Of a stretch of DNA of 64,000 bases, positions 1-8,826 are shown piece after piece. The notes below the pieces were generated by a model. That model ran no database searches. It saw only the letters and a list, made by a program, of their open reading frames with translations, and was not told where the DNA came from. Each line of letters opens with the position of its first letter. Within the stretch, counting starts at the first letter, position 1. Both the position numbers and the translations under genes were made by a program. The DNA is from Caenimonas sedimenti (GTDB lineage: Bacteria; Pseudomonadota; Gammaproteobacteria; Burkholderiales; Burkholderiaceae_C): the NCBI RefSeq assembly GCF_007833165.1, contig NZ_VOBQ01000008.1, positions 310,001 through 374,000 of the forward strand, given 5' to 3'.

Positions 1-628
1 CGTCCCAAGAAGCCAGGATGACCTCGGAGCGCGCGCCCTGCTGGGCGTTCATATACTTGGTTCGCAGCAACGTGTCCGGGAAGCATCGGTCGTAGTGCGC
101 GTTGACTTCAACGTGGGCGCACTCGTGGGCGAGCAACTGCATCGCGCGCTCGTAGCGATCCTCCTTGAGCATGCCAAAGAAGACCGCGGCATCCACAAAC
201 ACATGGCTCTTGAGGACCCCATCACGCAAGACACTGGGTGTCATCGCCACACCGACCGTCCTCCCTCGGCTCGGAGCAAGTTCACGCGTTGCGCAGCCTC
301 GATCGAGGGAGCGAAGCGCCTCTTCGTAGTCAATGGCTATCGTGACACCATCAAGCCGCTGGATATCAAAGTAGCGACCCATTTGCACGAAGAGCGCAGT
401 CAGCTGTTCGCCCAATCCATCGGCGGCCTGCTGATCATCGAACCCCTGGACCTGTACGCGCAGGCCATCAGGGAAGGTGCTGGGCCGCGGAAGCGGCGCA
501 TCAGGATTCGTTTCCGGTTGGTTCAACGCTACGCCCCCATACTTGGCGCCTATTCCACGGGTACTCCTCCTCGGAGGAAATGCGCGCGGCGGCGGCGCCA
601 GTTTACGGCCTTGTTTCGCGGACAGCAT
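1..628 (-). CDS. Zincin-like protein with HECAH motif, 3' end outside window
   Basis: An open minus-strand frame runs from an ATG at 626-628 off the left edge without a stop, giving 209 visible residues. The first 60 residues are rich in proline and basic residues. A folded region follows, with HECAH at residues 168-172, which fits the HExxH zinc-binding motif of metallopeptidases. After it come VEV, NAHYDRCFPDTLLRTKY and further well-formed sequence up to the edge. No signal peptide is visible. I do not recognise the family; the protease role is inferred from HExxH alone, and the third zinc ligand cannot be placed because the C terminus is missing. The gene is divergent from a second HExxH protein starting at 742. 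The start is the only ATG near the beginning of the coding-like sequence; no clear ribosome binding site precedes it. Confidence 0.6.
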   Translation of the reverse strand, partial: MLSAKQGRKLAPPPRAFPPRRSTRGIGAKYGGVALNQPETNPDAPLPRPSTFPDGLRVQVQGFDDQQAADGLGEQLTALFVQMGRYFDIQRLDGVTIAIDYEEALRSLDRGCATRELAPSRGRTVGVAMTPSVLRDGVLKSHVFVDAAVFFGMLKEDRYERAMQLLAHECAHVEVNAHYDRCFPDTLLRTKYMNAQQGARSEVILASWD

Positions 629-741
629 CCTGCTGTTTGGACGCGCCGGACTCTCAGGGATGACCGGGCGGTACGGTTGTTCCGCACCTGGCGGCCGGGT
701 ACAGTGTCACCGCTCCGCCGAGTGCGGAGGGAGGACGGGCG

Positions 742-1591
742 ATGGCGGCAATGAAGACGATGGGCGCACGTGTGTGCGGCTGGGCGGCCGCGATTGCGCT
801 CGGCGGCTGTTTCACCCTGCCCGCGCATGCTCAGAAGAAGGCACTTCCGTTCGAGGAGCTGCTCTACACCGGACGAGCGCTGCCCTTCTATGAACCGGCC
901 AGTGGTGGCGGATTCCAGGCTCAGATTGAACAGGCGGTGCGCCGCTCGAACCTGGCGGAACGCATGGCACAGCTCGCGCACGGCATCCGATGGCGCACCA
1001 ACTTGTCAGTGGGATTCGCATCCTGTGGGAGCCCCAACGCGAACTACCAGCCGGCGAGCTCGCGGCTGACGATCTGCTACGAGCTAATCGAGCAGATGGC
1101 AGTCTTTTGCGCGCGAGGACACCGACTTCGCCATGAAGCTCGATCGCAATCGGTTTTCGCAACTGATCGACGGCGCCGTCTGGGCGATCTTCCTGCACGA
1201 GTTGGCGCACGCGATGATCGACATCAACAGAATCCCGATCACGGGTCGCGAGGAGGACGTCGCCGACCAGTTCGCGCTGTTCTTCTCGGCGAAGTACCTC
1301 GAGCCGCGCGGCGTGCCCGTGGTGGTGCCGGCGGCGTGGTTCTTCCGCAACCTTGAGAAGCGCAGAGGAGAGGGGAACCTGCAGCGCCAGTTGGCTGACG
1401 AGCACAGCCTGGATGGCCAGCGAATCTACAACCTGGCGTGCTGGGCGCTCGGCGCCGAACCCGGCCGGGGGCAGTCGGCCGCGCGGTTCGTCGGTCTGCC
1501 GGTGGAGCGGGCCGAGCGTTGCGGTGCGGAGTATGCCCGGCTGGAGGAAGGCATGCGGGCCCGGTTCAAGAAGTACATCTCGTTTCGCTGA
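742..1591 (+). pseudogene. DUF4344-type putative metallopeptidase, frameshifted
   Basis: Two plus-strand frames together form one DUF4344-like protein. The first frame starts at ATG 742 behind GGAGG. It gives a signal peptide ending near LPAHAQ, then FASCGSPNANYQPASSRLT and ICYELIEQMA. The second frame carries AREDTDFAMKLDRN, then HELAH (bases 1196-1210) and GREEDVADQ. The join falls at a run of four T (1105-1108): with three T the reading would continue MAVFAREDTD. So one extra T breaks the gene. HExxH plus the downstream GREED stretch is what the DUF4344 family shows; peptidase activity is predicted for the family, not proven here. The product would be exported. Either the gene is a recent pseudogene, or the run of T is a sequencing error. 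Confidence 0.75.
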
Positions 1592-1614
1592 ATCCTCTTC
1601 CTGGCCCGATCACC

Positions 1615-3921
1615 TCACAGGAGTTGACCTGCGAGCTGGCGCGCTCCGTCGAGCTCGTCTGCGCTGAGCGCGGAGGGATGTCGCAAGGCGTGCTGCACGG
1701 ATAGCTTCGCGTCCGAAGTGCGCTGCATGCGGTGCTCAATTTGCGCTTTCAGGTACCACGCTCGGGCGTACTCAGGATCATGGGCCACAGCGCGCGCGAG
1801 TTCGGCGACGGCTTCTTCCCCCATCCCTTGCTGAACGAAGGCGGCGGCAAGGTTGTAGCGGATATGGGGCTGCGAGGGGATCAACTCGAGCGAACGCGAA
1901 AGATGCTCCTGCGCGCGTGCGAAGTCGCCACTGCGCAAGTAAGCAGTCCCAGCGCAGCGGTGGCTGAACGCATCGTCGGGATCGAGCTTGCAGGCTTGTG
2001 CATAAAGCCCACAGGCGCGCTGCGGGTCTCCAAACTCGTTGTGCCAGTCACCGAGCCTGCGATGCGCGAGGGCGCTTCGCGGGTCTAGGCTCACTGCCTT
2101 CTCGAAGTGAAGGCGTGAGCCTTCGAGGTCCTTCAAGTTCAGCAGCGCATTACCTTTGTTCACCAGCGCGACTGCCTTACCCTCGGCGCTTGGCTCACGC
2201 TCGGCGGCGGTGTCGAAAATCCCCAGCGCCTTGTGGGCGGGTCCGTGTTCACTTATGTAAATGGCTACTTCATTGAGAATCTCCACCTCTCCTCGATAGA
2301 GATGCAGGAGCCGAGCGTAGGCCGAACATTCCGCCGCGGAATCCCCGAGCTCGTGGGCAAGAGATGCAAACATCAGACCCGCCGAGACGCGCATCGGGTC
2401 CAGTGCGATCGCTGACTTCAGGGCTTCGAGCGCGGCGGTCGTGTCTTTTGTGGACCATAGCGTGCGAGCCCGAAACTCATGCGCGCCGGCGTGGTCGGGG
2501 ACTTCCTTGAGCACCGCATCGAGCATAGACAGCGCCTCATCGTGGCGCCCGCTGCGACTGAGAGCCGACGCGAGCTGAATACGCGCCTCGGTGTTACGCG
2601 GGTGACGACCCAGGACGTCGTATAGAAGCTTTTCGGCGGCCTCCACGCGCTCCATGTGCAGCATCGCCTTGGCCATGCCAATCGCGGGCGCGTCTGCCGT
2701 CGGATCAAGTTCATGGGCTGCCTGAAAATCGCGCAAGCCACGGACTGTGTCGCTCATTTCCAGATGGGTGTCGCCGCGCGCAATGAGCGCGGCAGCCGAG
2801 TCGGCCTGGAACTCGACGGCTTTGTTTAGGATCTTGAGCGCCCTGCCACGGCGCCCAAGCGCAGCAAAGGCACGCGCGCGGGAGACGTGATCCTCCACCG
2901 TACCTCGAAACCCTGGAGCAACGATGAAGTCCATCGCGCGAAAGCCCTGGTGCTTGGCCACGGCTTTGAGGTCTTCGCGCAGGGCGGAGAAGTTCGGATA
3001 GCGACGCGCTGGGTCCGCCGCAAGACAGCGGCAGATGATGTCGAAATAGGGGGAATCGATGCGACGAATGCGGCGTGCGAACGCCTCGCGCCAAGCTTGT
3101 TCCTGGTAGGCCTGCACGTTGCCGCTAAATTTCACTTCGAACGGCAGCTCGAGCGACCGAGCAGCGAGTTGCCACAGCGTCACTCCGAAGCTGAACATGT
3201 CGCTTTTGGGTCCGGCCTTCTCACCGGTCGCGAGCTCAGGCGCGATGTAGCCGGGTGTGCCACACGTTGCCCGGCCGTCGGCCGAGTGCAGTTCCTGCAA
3301 CTTGAGCACGTCCGCAGACGGTCGTCCGGAGGAGGAAACATGGCCGGCAGCGGCGAGTACCAAGCCGAAGTCCGATATCTTCAGGAACGGGGAGGCTCCG
3401 ACGAGCAAGTTGGATGGCTTGATGTCCCGGTGAGCGTGAATGCCATGCGACAGGGCATGTTCCATTCCCACGCAAAACTGAACCGCCCACATTCCCAGGA
3501 TGTTGTCGGTGTAGTCGTTCGTGCGACGGATGTAGTCTTCCAGCGAAGTGCACCCGTTCTCGGGGGCGACGTATTGCAGGATGAGAACCGTGTCTCGCCC
3601 ACGCTCGTGCAGTTCGTGCAAGCGCACCACGAAGGGGTGGCTTCCGAGGTCCAGCATTGCCATGGCCTCGCGACGGAAGGCCAGCAGGTCACCGACGCTG
3701 GCTTGCGCGCTTGCGCGCATAACCTTCGCCGCACGCACCTCGCCAGTCGCCATGTCTTCGGACAGGTACACCTCACCCATGCCGCCGCGCCCGAGAAGCT
3801 TGCGCACAACGTAGTGGCCGGCCAGAGGCTCACCCGGTTGCAATACCATCTCTTGCGGCCTAGGCGCGGGCGTTTCGTCCCGTGCTGGTCCGCGCCCGAA
3901 GATCTGCTGCAGGATGCCCAT
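1615..3921 (-). CDS. Ser/Thr protein kinase with C-terminal TPR repeats
   Basis: A 768-residue Hanks-type kinase. The glycine loop GRGGMGEVY is at residues 44-52, the ATP lysine in AAKVM at 66, the catalytic HRDIKPSN at 164-171, DFG at 184-186, and GTPGYIAPE follows in the activation segment, so all catalytic elements are intact. From about residue 330 to the end the chain is a series of TPR-like helices (for example AAALIARGDTHLEMSDTVRG and AHRRLGDWHNEFGDPQRA), which usually bind partner proteins. No transmembrane segment was seen, so it is probably cytoplasmic. It stands alone between a secreted protein and the broken metallopeptidase; nothing nearby shows its substrate. The start ATG at 3919-3921 gives the full N terminus. 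Confidence 0.9.
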   Translation of the reverse strand: MGILQQIFGRGPARDETPAPRPQEMVLQPGEPLAGHYVVRKLLGRGGMGEVYLSEDMATGEVRAAKVMRASAQASVGDLLAFRREAMAMLDLGSHPFVVRLHELHERGRDTVLILQYVAPENGCTSLEDYIRRTNDYTDNILGMWAVQFCVGMEHALSHGIHAHRDIKPSNLLVGASPFLKISDFGLVLAAAGHVSSSGRPSADVLKLQELHSADGRATCGTPGYIAPELATGEKAGPKSDMFSFGVTLWQLAARSLELPFEVKFSGNVQAYQEQAWREAFARRIRRIDSPYFDIICRCLAADPARRYPNFSALREDLKAVAKHQGFRAMDFIVAPGFRGTVEDHVSRARAFAALGRRGRALKILNKAVEFQADSAAALIARGDTHLEMSDTVRGLRDFQAAHELDPTADAPAIGMAKAMLHMERVEAAEKLLYDVLGRHPRNTEARIQLASALSRSGRHDEALSMLDAVLKEVPDHAGAHEFRARTLWSTKDTTAALEALKSAIALDPMRVSAGLMFASLAHELGDSAAECSAYARLLHLYRGEVEILNEVAIYISEHGPAHKALGIFDTAAEREPSAEGKAVALVNKGNALLNLKDLEGSRLHFEKAVSLDPRSALAHRRLGDWHNEFGDPQRACGLYAQACKLDPDDAFSHRCAGTAYLRSGDFARAQEHLSRSLELIPSQPHIRYNLAAAFVQQGMGEEAVAELARAVAHDPEYARAWYLKAQIEHRMQRTSDAKLSVQHALRHPSALSADELDGARQLAGQLL

Positions 3922-4095
3922 TGGCCCGATTTTGCAGCAACTGGGCGTACATCACCGATCGATCAAGGCGGACCGGGAAGTAGCCCATCGCATCACGGTA
4001 CGACTGGAGTGGTGCGTGGCGGAAGGCAAAGTGTGTATGGCTGATGGATCAAGGCGGCACCTCTCGGTAGACTCGGGCTAACACAGGAGGGCTCC

Positions 4096-4806
4096 ATGTC
4101 GAAGATCTACATCCAGATCCTGGCAGGTCTTACCGTCGCCGCCGGCGCGGCTGCCGCGTTGGCGCAGAACACTGTCGCCGCCAAATTCGCAGGCGCGACT
4201 GTGAACCTGGTGATTCCCAAGGGCCACTGCGTCATTCCGCGCGAGGATCAGCTGGGGGCCCTGCACTATAAGCTGCAAGAAGATGGCAATCAGGGCCGAA
4301 ATCAAGTGGCCATCCTCTTTGCTGATTGCGCCGAATGGGCTCAGCGTAAGGCCAATCCCGCCCTGCTTCTGAACCACCACGGTAACTACCTCTTTCAGCT
4401 CACTCAGGGTCAGGAGCGCCTTCTTCCGGTCACCGCCACCCGGGCCGATATTGTCAAAATCTACTTAGACCACGAGCTGAAGTCGGGTGGCGCGAACAAC
4501 CAGGACATCAGCGAGCGCCTGAAAGAGAAAATCGCGAAGTCCAGCGTCCCGTCGCCAGAGTTGCAAGGCAACGTGAACCTTGGCCTCATCGATCGCGATG
4601 AGCGGGCGGCTTACATGGGCGTGGGCGGAACCTTCAACTACGACGGAAAGCCTGTCCGATTTGTGGGCGTAACGGGCGCCACCACCACCCGAGCAGTACC
4701 GACAACTATCAACCTGTACGGCCCAGCGGCCAGCGGAAATCCATTCCGGGAGTTGCTTGCCCAGCAGCGGGAGTTGGTGCGACGGTTCGTGGCGGCCAAC
4801 GAGTAG
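4096..4806 (+). CDS. Secreted protein of unknown function
   Basis: 236 residues starting at ATG 4096 behind AGGAGGG. Residues 1-23 form a signal peptide (hydrophobic stretch, cleavage likely after ALA). The mature part has two cysteines (C50 and C78, in KGHCVIP and FADCAEW) that could form a disulfide. It is a mixed, well-folded sequence without repeats or lipobox. I do not recognise the family. It is transcribed away from the kinase gene; the 174-base gap between them must hold both promoters. A periplasmic or extracellular location follows from the signal peptide only. Confidence 0.7.
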   Translation: MSKIYIQILAGLTVAAGAAAALAQNTVAAKFAGATVNLVIPKGHCVIPREDQLGALHYKLQEDGNQGRNQVAILFADCAEWAQRKANPALLLNHHGNYLFQLTQGQERLLPVTATRADIVKIYLDHELKSGGANNQDISERLKEKIAKSSVPSPELQGNVNLGLIDRDERAAYMGVGGTFNYDGKPVRFVGVTGATTTRAVPTTINLYGPAASGNPFRELLAQQRELVRRFVAANE

Positions 4807-5004
4807 GTCGCTCTCGACGGACGGTTGGTCGCGGTTCTTGTTCCTCTTTCGACGCCGGTTCGAGATCCTGAACGCTGGAGCGCGCTCCGACCAGCACGGC
4901 GAGATCTCAGTGCCCATCCGTGTGGCGAAGGAGATCCAGGCGATCGACAAGGAAGCAATGCGGCTTCAGCGCCGCCTGGACGCTCGGTATCCGGCAGACG
5001 AGGT

Positions 5005-5544
5005 CTAGCGAATCCGGTCAACGCGTTCGAGCGTCAACTCCAGTCGCAGTTCGTTGTCCGAGGTGCTCAGTAGCGCCACAACGGTTGGCACGCCAAGGTG
5101 AAGTGCCACCTCCTGGGACGCACTTGCGCGCTGCAGTACCGGCATTTGCACCACGCCAAGTTCCGATGCAGTCTCCCCCATCGTCACGAGATCGGTCGCC
5201 GTGAATTCCACCCGTGCCCGGTGAGGACCGTCCCGCGTTGTTGGCTCGGGGGTGATCCGCAGGACCTGGCCCAGATCGATCGTGCCTGTGCCAACCATGA
5301 TCCTGCCGTCGGTTCCTCGCTTCAGCGAAGAGATATAGGACGCCTCCTTGGTGGACGCGGCTGGGCTCGTGCTGCCGGCGACAGCGCTCATGCTCACTTT
5401 CCACTCGACACTCTGTGGACCTCGGAAAAGGCGTGCGGTGTACCAGTGTGTCTCGACGTTTCCGTTGACCGCGTACGCAGACTCTGCGTGAGCCGCCGCA
5501 AAATTGAGGGTGAGGAAAAGAACAGCGAGAAGACGTCGCATCAT
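5005..5544 (-). CDS. Secreted protein of unknown function
   Basis: Start chosen at ATG 5542-5544, preceded by AGGA, giving 179 residues. The first 20 residues (MMRRLLAVLFLTLNFAAAHA) are a signal peptide. The mature chain is beta-rich in appearance and has no cysteine pair, no transmembrane segment and no motif that I recognise. It lies downstream of the Cys-rich secreted protein on the same strand, 195 bases away, so it may be the last gene of the transfer-linked run or a separate unit. Periplasmic location is inferred. Confidence 0.65.
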   Translation of the reverse strand: MMRRLLAVLFLTLNFAAAHAESAYAVNGNVETHWYTARLFRGPQSVEWKVSMSAVAGSTSPAASTKEASYISSLKRGTDGRIMVGTGTIDLGQVLRITPEPTTRDGPHRARVEFTATDLVTMGETASELGVVQMPVLQRASASQEVALHLGVPTVVALLSTSDNELRLELTLERVDRIR

Positions 5545-5739
5545 GGTTCCTAGGGCAGTGAGTTCAATTCGAATGCGCCAAGGGTTTCTCTGCAATCGAG
5601 GCGCCTCCGCGAAGGACTCGCGCGGAGTACCCCATATTCCCTCACAGGGCCAGGAGCCCCAACGCGCTCAAAGGGCGGTTGGTGGTGCGTTGAGCGAGGC
5701 GCCACCGCTCTGGGACGCGCTCACCCGGCATTTGACGGA

Positions 5740-6444
5740 TCACTCGATTGGCTTGAGGCCTTCGCCACGCCGACTGCGTCTCTCCTCACCAAATGGGACG
5801 TAGAAGACGTCGAAGGTGAAGCCTTTGGCGTCCGCACCTTCGTTGCTCTGAATTGCCCCCAACTTGATGAACTGCTGGCTGTCTGACCGGATCCAGCAAT
5901 CCACCTCTTGGGTCGCCGTCCTGTCTCGCGGAATGCGGATATCGGGCCGTCGACAATCGCGGCTGAGTTCCGGGCGCCCGTCAACCTCCATACGCGTGTT
6001 CATGGTGGACCTGCCGCCATTCCCATAGGCGTGTGAATAGATCACGACCCGGTAATTGCCTGGCTGATTGGCCCACAACGCGCATTCCAGCTCAGAGCAG
6101 CTCTTTTGGCGGCAGCTAAGGTGCCGGACTTCGCGCCACTCTTCCTCCTTGCACGAAGGAGGCGGGGACTCCGGCGGGTCTGGCCGGGCCGGCCTCGAGA
6201 CATCTGGGAACTGCCCTGGGCCAGTCGCGCCCGAGCAGGTACATGGCTCGCAAGTGATCGAGCCGCATCGCTGGCCAGTCGTGGTCATCGGCTGTGTGCA
6301 AGTCAGCTGCGTCTTCGTTGGTGTCCCACGCGAACACGAACAAGATCTGTATGTCGTCTCACTTGGGCCGTTGCAGTGCAGCTGCGCAAGAGCAGTCCCG
6401 AATGGAGCCAGTAGTGCCACGAGGAAGAGCGCAAGTCGGACCAC
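5740..6444 (-). CDS. Secreted cysteine-rich protein of unknown function
   Basis: A GTG at 6442-6444 with GGGAGG six bases upstream is a better start than the GTG 21 bases further out. It gives 234 residues with a signal peptide (VRLALFLVALLAPFGTALA). The mature N-terminal third is unusually rich in cysteine (CSCSRG, CGSITCEPCTC) and is followed by a proline-rich stretch (RPARPDPPESPPPSCKEEE). A second domain with more cysteines follows (CRQKSCSELECALW, residues about 117-131). The many paired cysteines suggest disulfide bonds outside the cytoplasm. No family is recognised. It follows the small membrane protein by 44 bases and may belong to the transfer operon as a surface or pilus-associated factor; that is inference from position. 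Confidence 0.7.
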   Translation of the reverse strand: MVRLALFLVALLAPFGTALAQLHCNGPSETTYRSCSCSRGTPTKTQLTCTQPMTTTGQRCGSITCEPCTCSGATGPGQFPDVSRPARPDPPESPPPSCKEEEWREVRHLSCRQKSCSELECALWANQPGNYRVVIYSHAYGNGGRSTMNTRMEVDGRPELSRDCRRPDIRIPRDRTATQEVDCWIRSDSQQFIKLGAIQSNEGADAKGFTFDVFYVPFGEERRSRRGEGLKPIE

Positions 6445-6488
6445 GATGTACCTCCCGGCGAGCACTTTGCCCTACCCTTGGAACATCG

Positions 6489-6776
6489 TCAATTCTGGAG
6501 AATTGTGGGTAGGCTTGGCGGCATGTAGTCGAGAAGCAGCCAAGCCGTGGAGCCCACCAGCGCAGCTACAACAAGTACCAGGGCACCGGTAGCCGCGGAC
6601 GGCGCTTGCAGGTCCATGCACCACAGCACAACGGTCGCGACCCGTCGGACGGTATCGTTGTTGGCTCCCAGAAGCACGAGGCCAGCGATGAACCCGTAGG
6701 TGCACCCAGCGAAAAGGCATGCTGCGCCATGAGTGCATGCGGCGATTTGCTCGTTCGACCAGCTCCTAGACTGCAT
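6489..6776 (-). CDS. Small membrane protein at end of transfer operon
   Basis: 95 residues from ATG 6774-6776, starting 8 bases after the stop of the AAA+ gene. Two hydrophobic segments are visible: AACLFAGCTYGFIAGLVLLG (about residues 18-37) and ALVLVVAALVGSTAWLLLDY (about 65-85). So it is a small two-pass inner-membrane protein. No family is recognised and no strong ribosome binding site is seen; translation could be coupled to the upstream gene. It may be a subunit or helper of the membrane-anchored AAA+ ATPase. Confidence 0.6.
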   Translation of the reverse strand: MQSRSWSNEQIAACTHGAACLFAGCTYGFIAGLVLLGANNDTVRRVATVVLWCMDLQAPSAATGALVLVVAALVGSTAWLLLDYMPPSLPTILQN

Positions 6777-6784
6777 CGGGCGCA

Positions 6785-8767
6785 CTACCCGCCGATCACA
6801 GAATCCAGCGCACTCGTGATGTCGTCGCGGCGCACGATCACCTTCTCCTCTCGTCGTGCGATCGCACGATTGAGCGCATGCTGGGCCACCGCCTCGGCAT
6901 TGGCAATGCTCTGATCCACCAGCATCGCGGCCACCTCGCCAGACCCGATGCCAGGCTCGAGTTGCACACTGCGCTTGGCGAACCACGCCACAAGATGCCG
7001 CGCCAAGTCTTCCGCACTCGGAAGATCGAAGCGGACTTTCTCAGTGAAGCGCCCGCCACGCAGCAGCGCCGGATCGATCTGTTCGGGATTGTTGGTGGCC
7101 GCGATCCACACGACATCCGCCACGCGATCGCCGACGCCATCCATGAGGGTCAGCAGTTTGTTCGTCGCCTCAGTCGCCGGCGAGAACTCGCGGCTCCGCA
7201 GCAGCTCGTCGGCCTCATCGATGAAGATCACCGTTGGGCGCAGATCCTGCGCCTTCGCGTACAGCGCCTCCAGGCGTTTCGGATCGCGCGCGAGATCGGC
7301 GCCGGTCGCGGGCAGGAACGCCCAGCCGACCTTCCTGGCTAGTGCCTTGCAGGCAGCGGTCTTGCCGGTGCCAGGAGGGCCGTAAAACAGCACCCCGGTC
7401 GGAAGCGTGCCGCCGTGCTTCTCTGTATGTTCCGGATCGGCCATGCGGCCCACGACCTGGTCCAGCATGTCCCGCGTCCGGGGGCTGAACACCAGGTCTT
7501 CCAGAGGCCGGACGTTCTCTGGAACCGATCCACGCTGCCCCTGCAGCTGCCGCAGGGCACCCATGAAGTCCTCAAAGCCAGCCTCGCTGCTGCCGCCCTG
7601 CCCACGCAGGTAGTCGGACAACTCCTCCGTCACCGCCAATATCCGCTTCGACGAAAAGCCGTTCCAGCGCTTCGCGACCGACACGAGCACGGCTTCGTCC
7701 ACGCGTACGCTCGGCGCATTGCTCTTGAGGCCCTTGCGCAGCAAGCCGATGCGGGCCGGCTCGTCGGGCGGCGTGATCTCCACCTTGTAGTCAAACCTTC
7801 CTTCGCGAACGCCGGCGCCGTCAAGCCGGTCGATGTGGTTGGTCGCGGCAATCAAGATCACGCGCGCTTCACGGATGTCGACCATCAACGTGAGGAGTGC
7901 GTTCACGACATCGCGGTCCTCCTTCGTCGAATTGGCACCGCCGTCCCTCGACTCAAGGAAGCTATCCACTTCGTCAACGAACAGGACGCACGGCTGCATC
8001 CTCCGCGCCTGGGCAAAGGCACCCCGCACTAACGAGGTCCGTTCGCCCACCCATTTGGAGGCGACGTCGGCGGCCGACAACTGAAGGAAGGGAAGCTTCA
8101 GCTCACCCGCAAGCGCCTCTGCAAAGACCGTCTTGCCATTGCCAGGCAGCCCATGCAGGAGAATGCCATTGCGCGGCTTGGTGTCCTTCTTCCGATTGAC
8201 GATTGCCGTCGAAGCATCCTTCAGGCGCTGCTTGATTGCCTCGTTGCCGTAGATCGACGCAAAGGTCGTCGTCGGGTGGCTGACCCGAGCCGGTTCTTCG
8301 GGCGGCTCGCCAGCGTCGGGAATGGCCTGCTTCGCCCGCTCGCGATCCGAACGCTCGCTCTTTAAGAACCCCCAATGCACGGCCCACGTGCCGACTCCAC
8401 TGACCACGAAGAGTCCCACGAGCGGAACGTAGCTCGCGTTCGCCACGGGGCCGATCTGCCACCACAAGAACAGCACAAGCGCGCTGAATCCGAAGAACCA
8501 CGGTCCGTAGTATTCCAAGACGAACGCACCGTCCCCGGCGCCTCGCCGAACAGCCTTCACCACAAGGCCGGCAACCATGCTCAGCAAAGACAGGGCGATG
8601 ATCACAATCACCGGCGTGGCCTCAGCGCTCATGACCGGGTAGTAGTGATAGAGCAAGGGAATCTTGTTCAGCGCCTTGTAGCCGACGACGGCGACCCACC
8701 AATAGAACATCGCGTGCACGATCAGCACGGTCACGATGACCATCTTCTCCCGAAACCAATTGACCAT
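6785..8767 (-). CDS. Membrane-anchored protein with two AAA+ ATPase domains
   Basis: 660 residues; ATG 8765-8767 has AGGAG seven bases upstream. The N-terminal 135 residues hold four hydrophobic segments (about 8-30, 50-70, 88-104, 113-132). Two AAA+ modules follow: Walker A GLPGNGKT at 206-213 with Walker B VLFVDEVD at 261-268, then Walker A GPPGTGKT at 463-470 with IFIDEAD near 514-520. Both modules keep the sensor-like AATNH/AATNN and an arginine in REGRFD/RGGRFT, as in FtsH- and CDC48-like ATPases. No protease HExxH follows, so it should remodel or extract proteins rather than digest them. It sits 59 bases downstream of the VirB6 gene in the same direction, which ties it to the transfer apparatus. 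I know of no standard type IV secretion part of this kind. Confidence 0.85.
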   Translation of the reverse strand: MVNWFREKMVIVTVLIVHAMFYWWVAVVGYKALNKIPLLYHYYPVMSAEATPVIVIIALSLLSMVAGLVVKAVRRGAGDGAFVLEYYGPWFFGFSALVLFLWWQIGPVANASYVPLVGLFVVSGVGTWAVHWGFLKSERSDRERAKQAIPDAGEPPEEPARVSHPTTTFASIYGNEAIKQRLKDASTAIVNRKKDTKPRNGILLHGLPGNGKTVFAEALAGELKLPFLQLSAADVASKWVGERTSLVRGAFAQARRMQPCVLFVDEVDSFLESRDGGANSTKEDRDVVNALLTLMVDIREARVILIAATNHIDRLDGAGVREGRFDYKVEITPPDEPARIGLLRKGLKSNAPSVRVDEAVLVSVAKRWNGFSSKRILAVTEELSDYLRGQGGSSEAGFEDFMGALRQLQGQRGSVPENVRPLEDLVFSPRTRDMLDQVVGRMADPEHTEKHGGTLPTGVLFYGPPGTGKTAACKALARKVGWAFLPATGADLARDPKRLEALYAKAQDLRPTVIFIDEADELLRSREFSPATEATNKLLTLMDGVGDRVADVVWIAATNNPEQIDPALLRGGRFTEKVRFDLPSAEDLARHLVAWFAKRSVQLEPGIGSGEVAAMLVDQSIANAEAVAQHALNRAIARREEKVIVRRDDITSALDSVIGG

Positions 8768-8826
8768 TCGATATCTCCTACGGTGAAGATACCGCAGGAT
8801 TGCCCTCTGTCAACGGGCGGTCCGTG

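Noticed and set aside
4807-5004. Short plus-strand frame ending in a charged helix before 5008
   Set aside because: Only the last 35 residues look like protein, and no start with a ribosome binding site is present; it could be a remnant of a lost gene.
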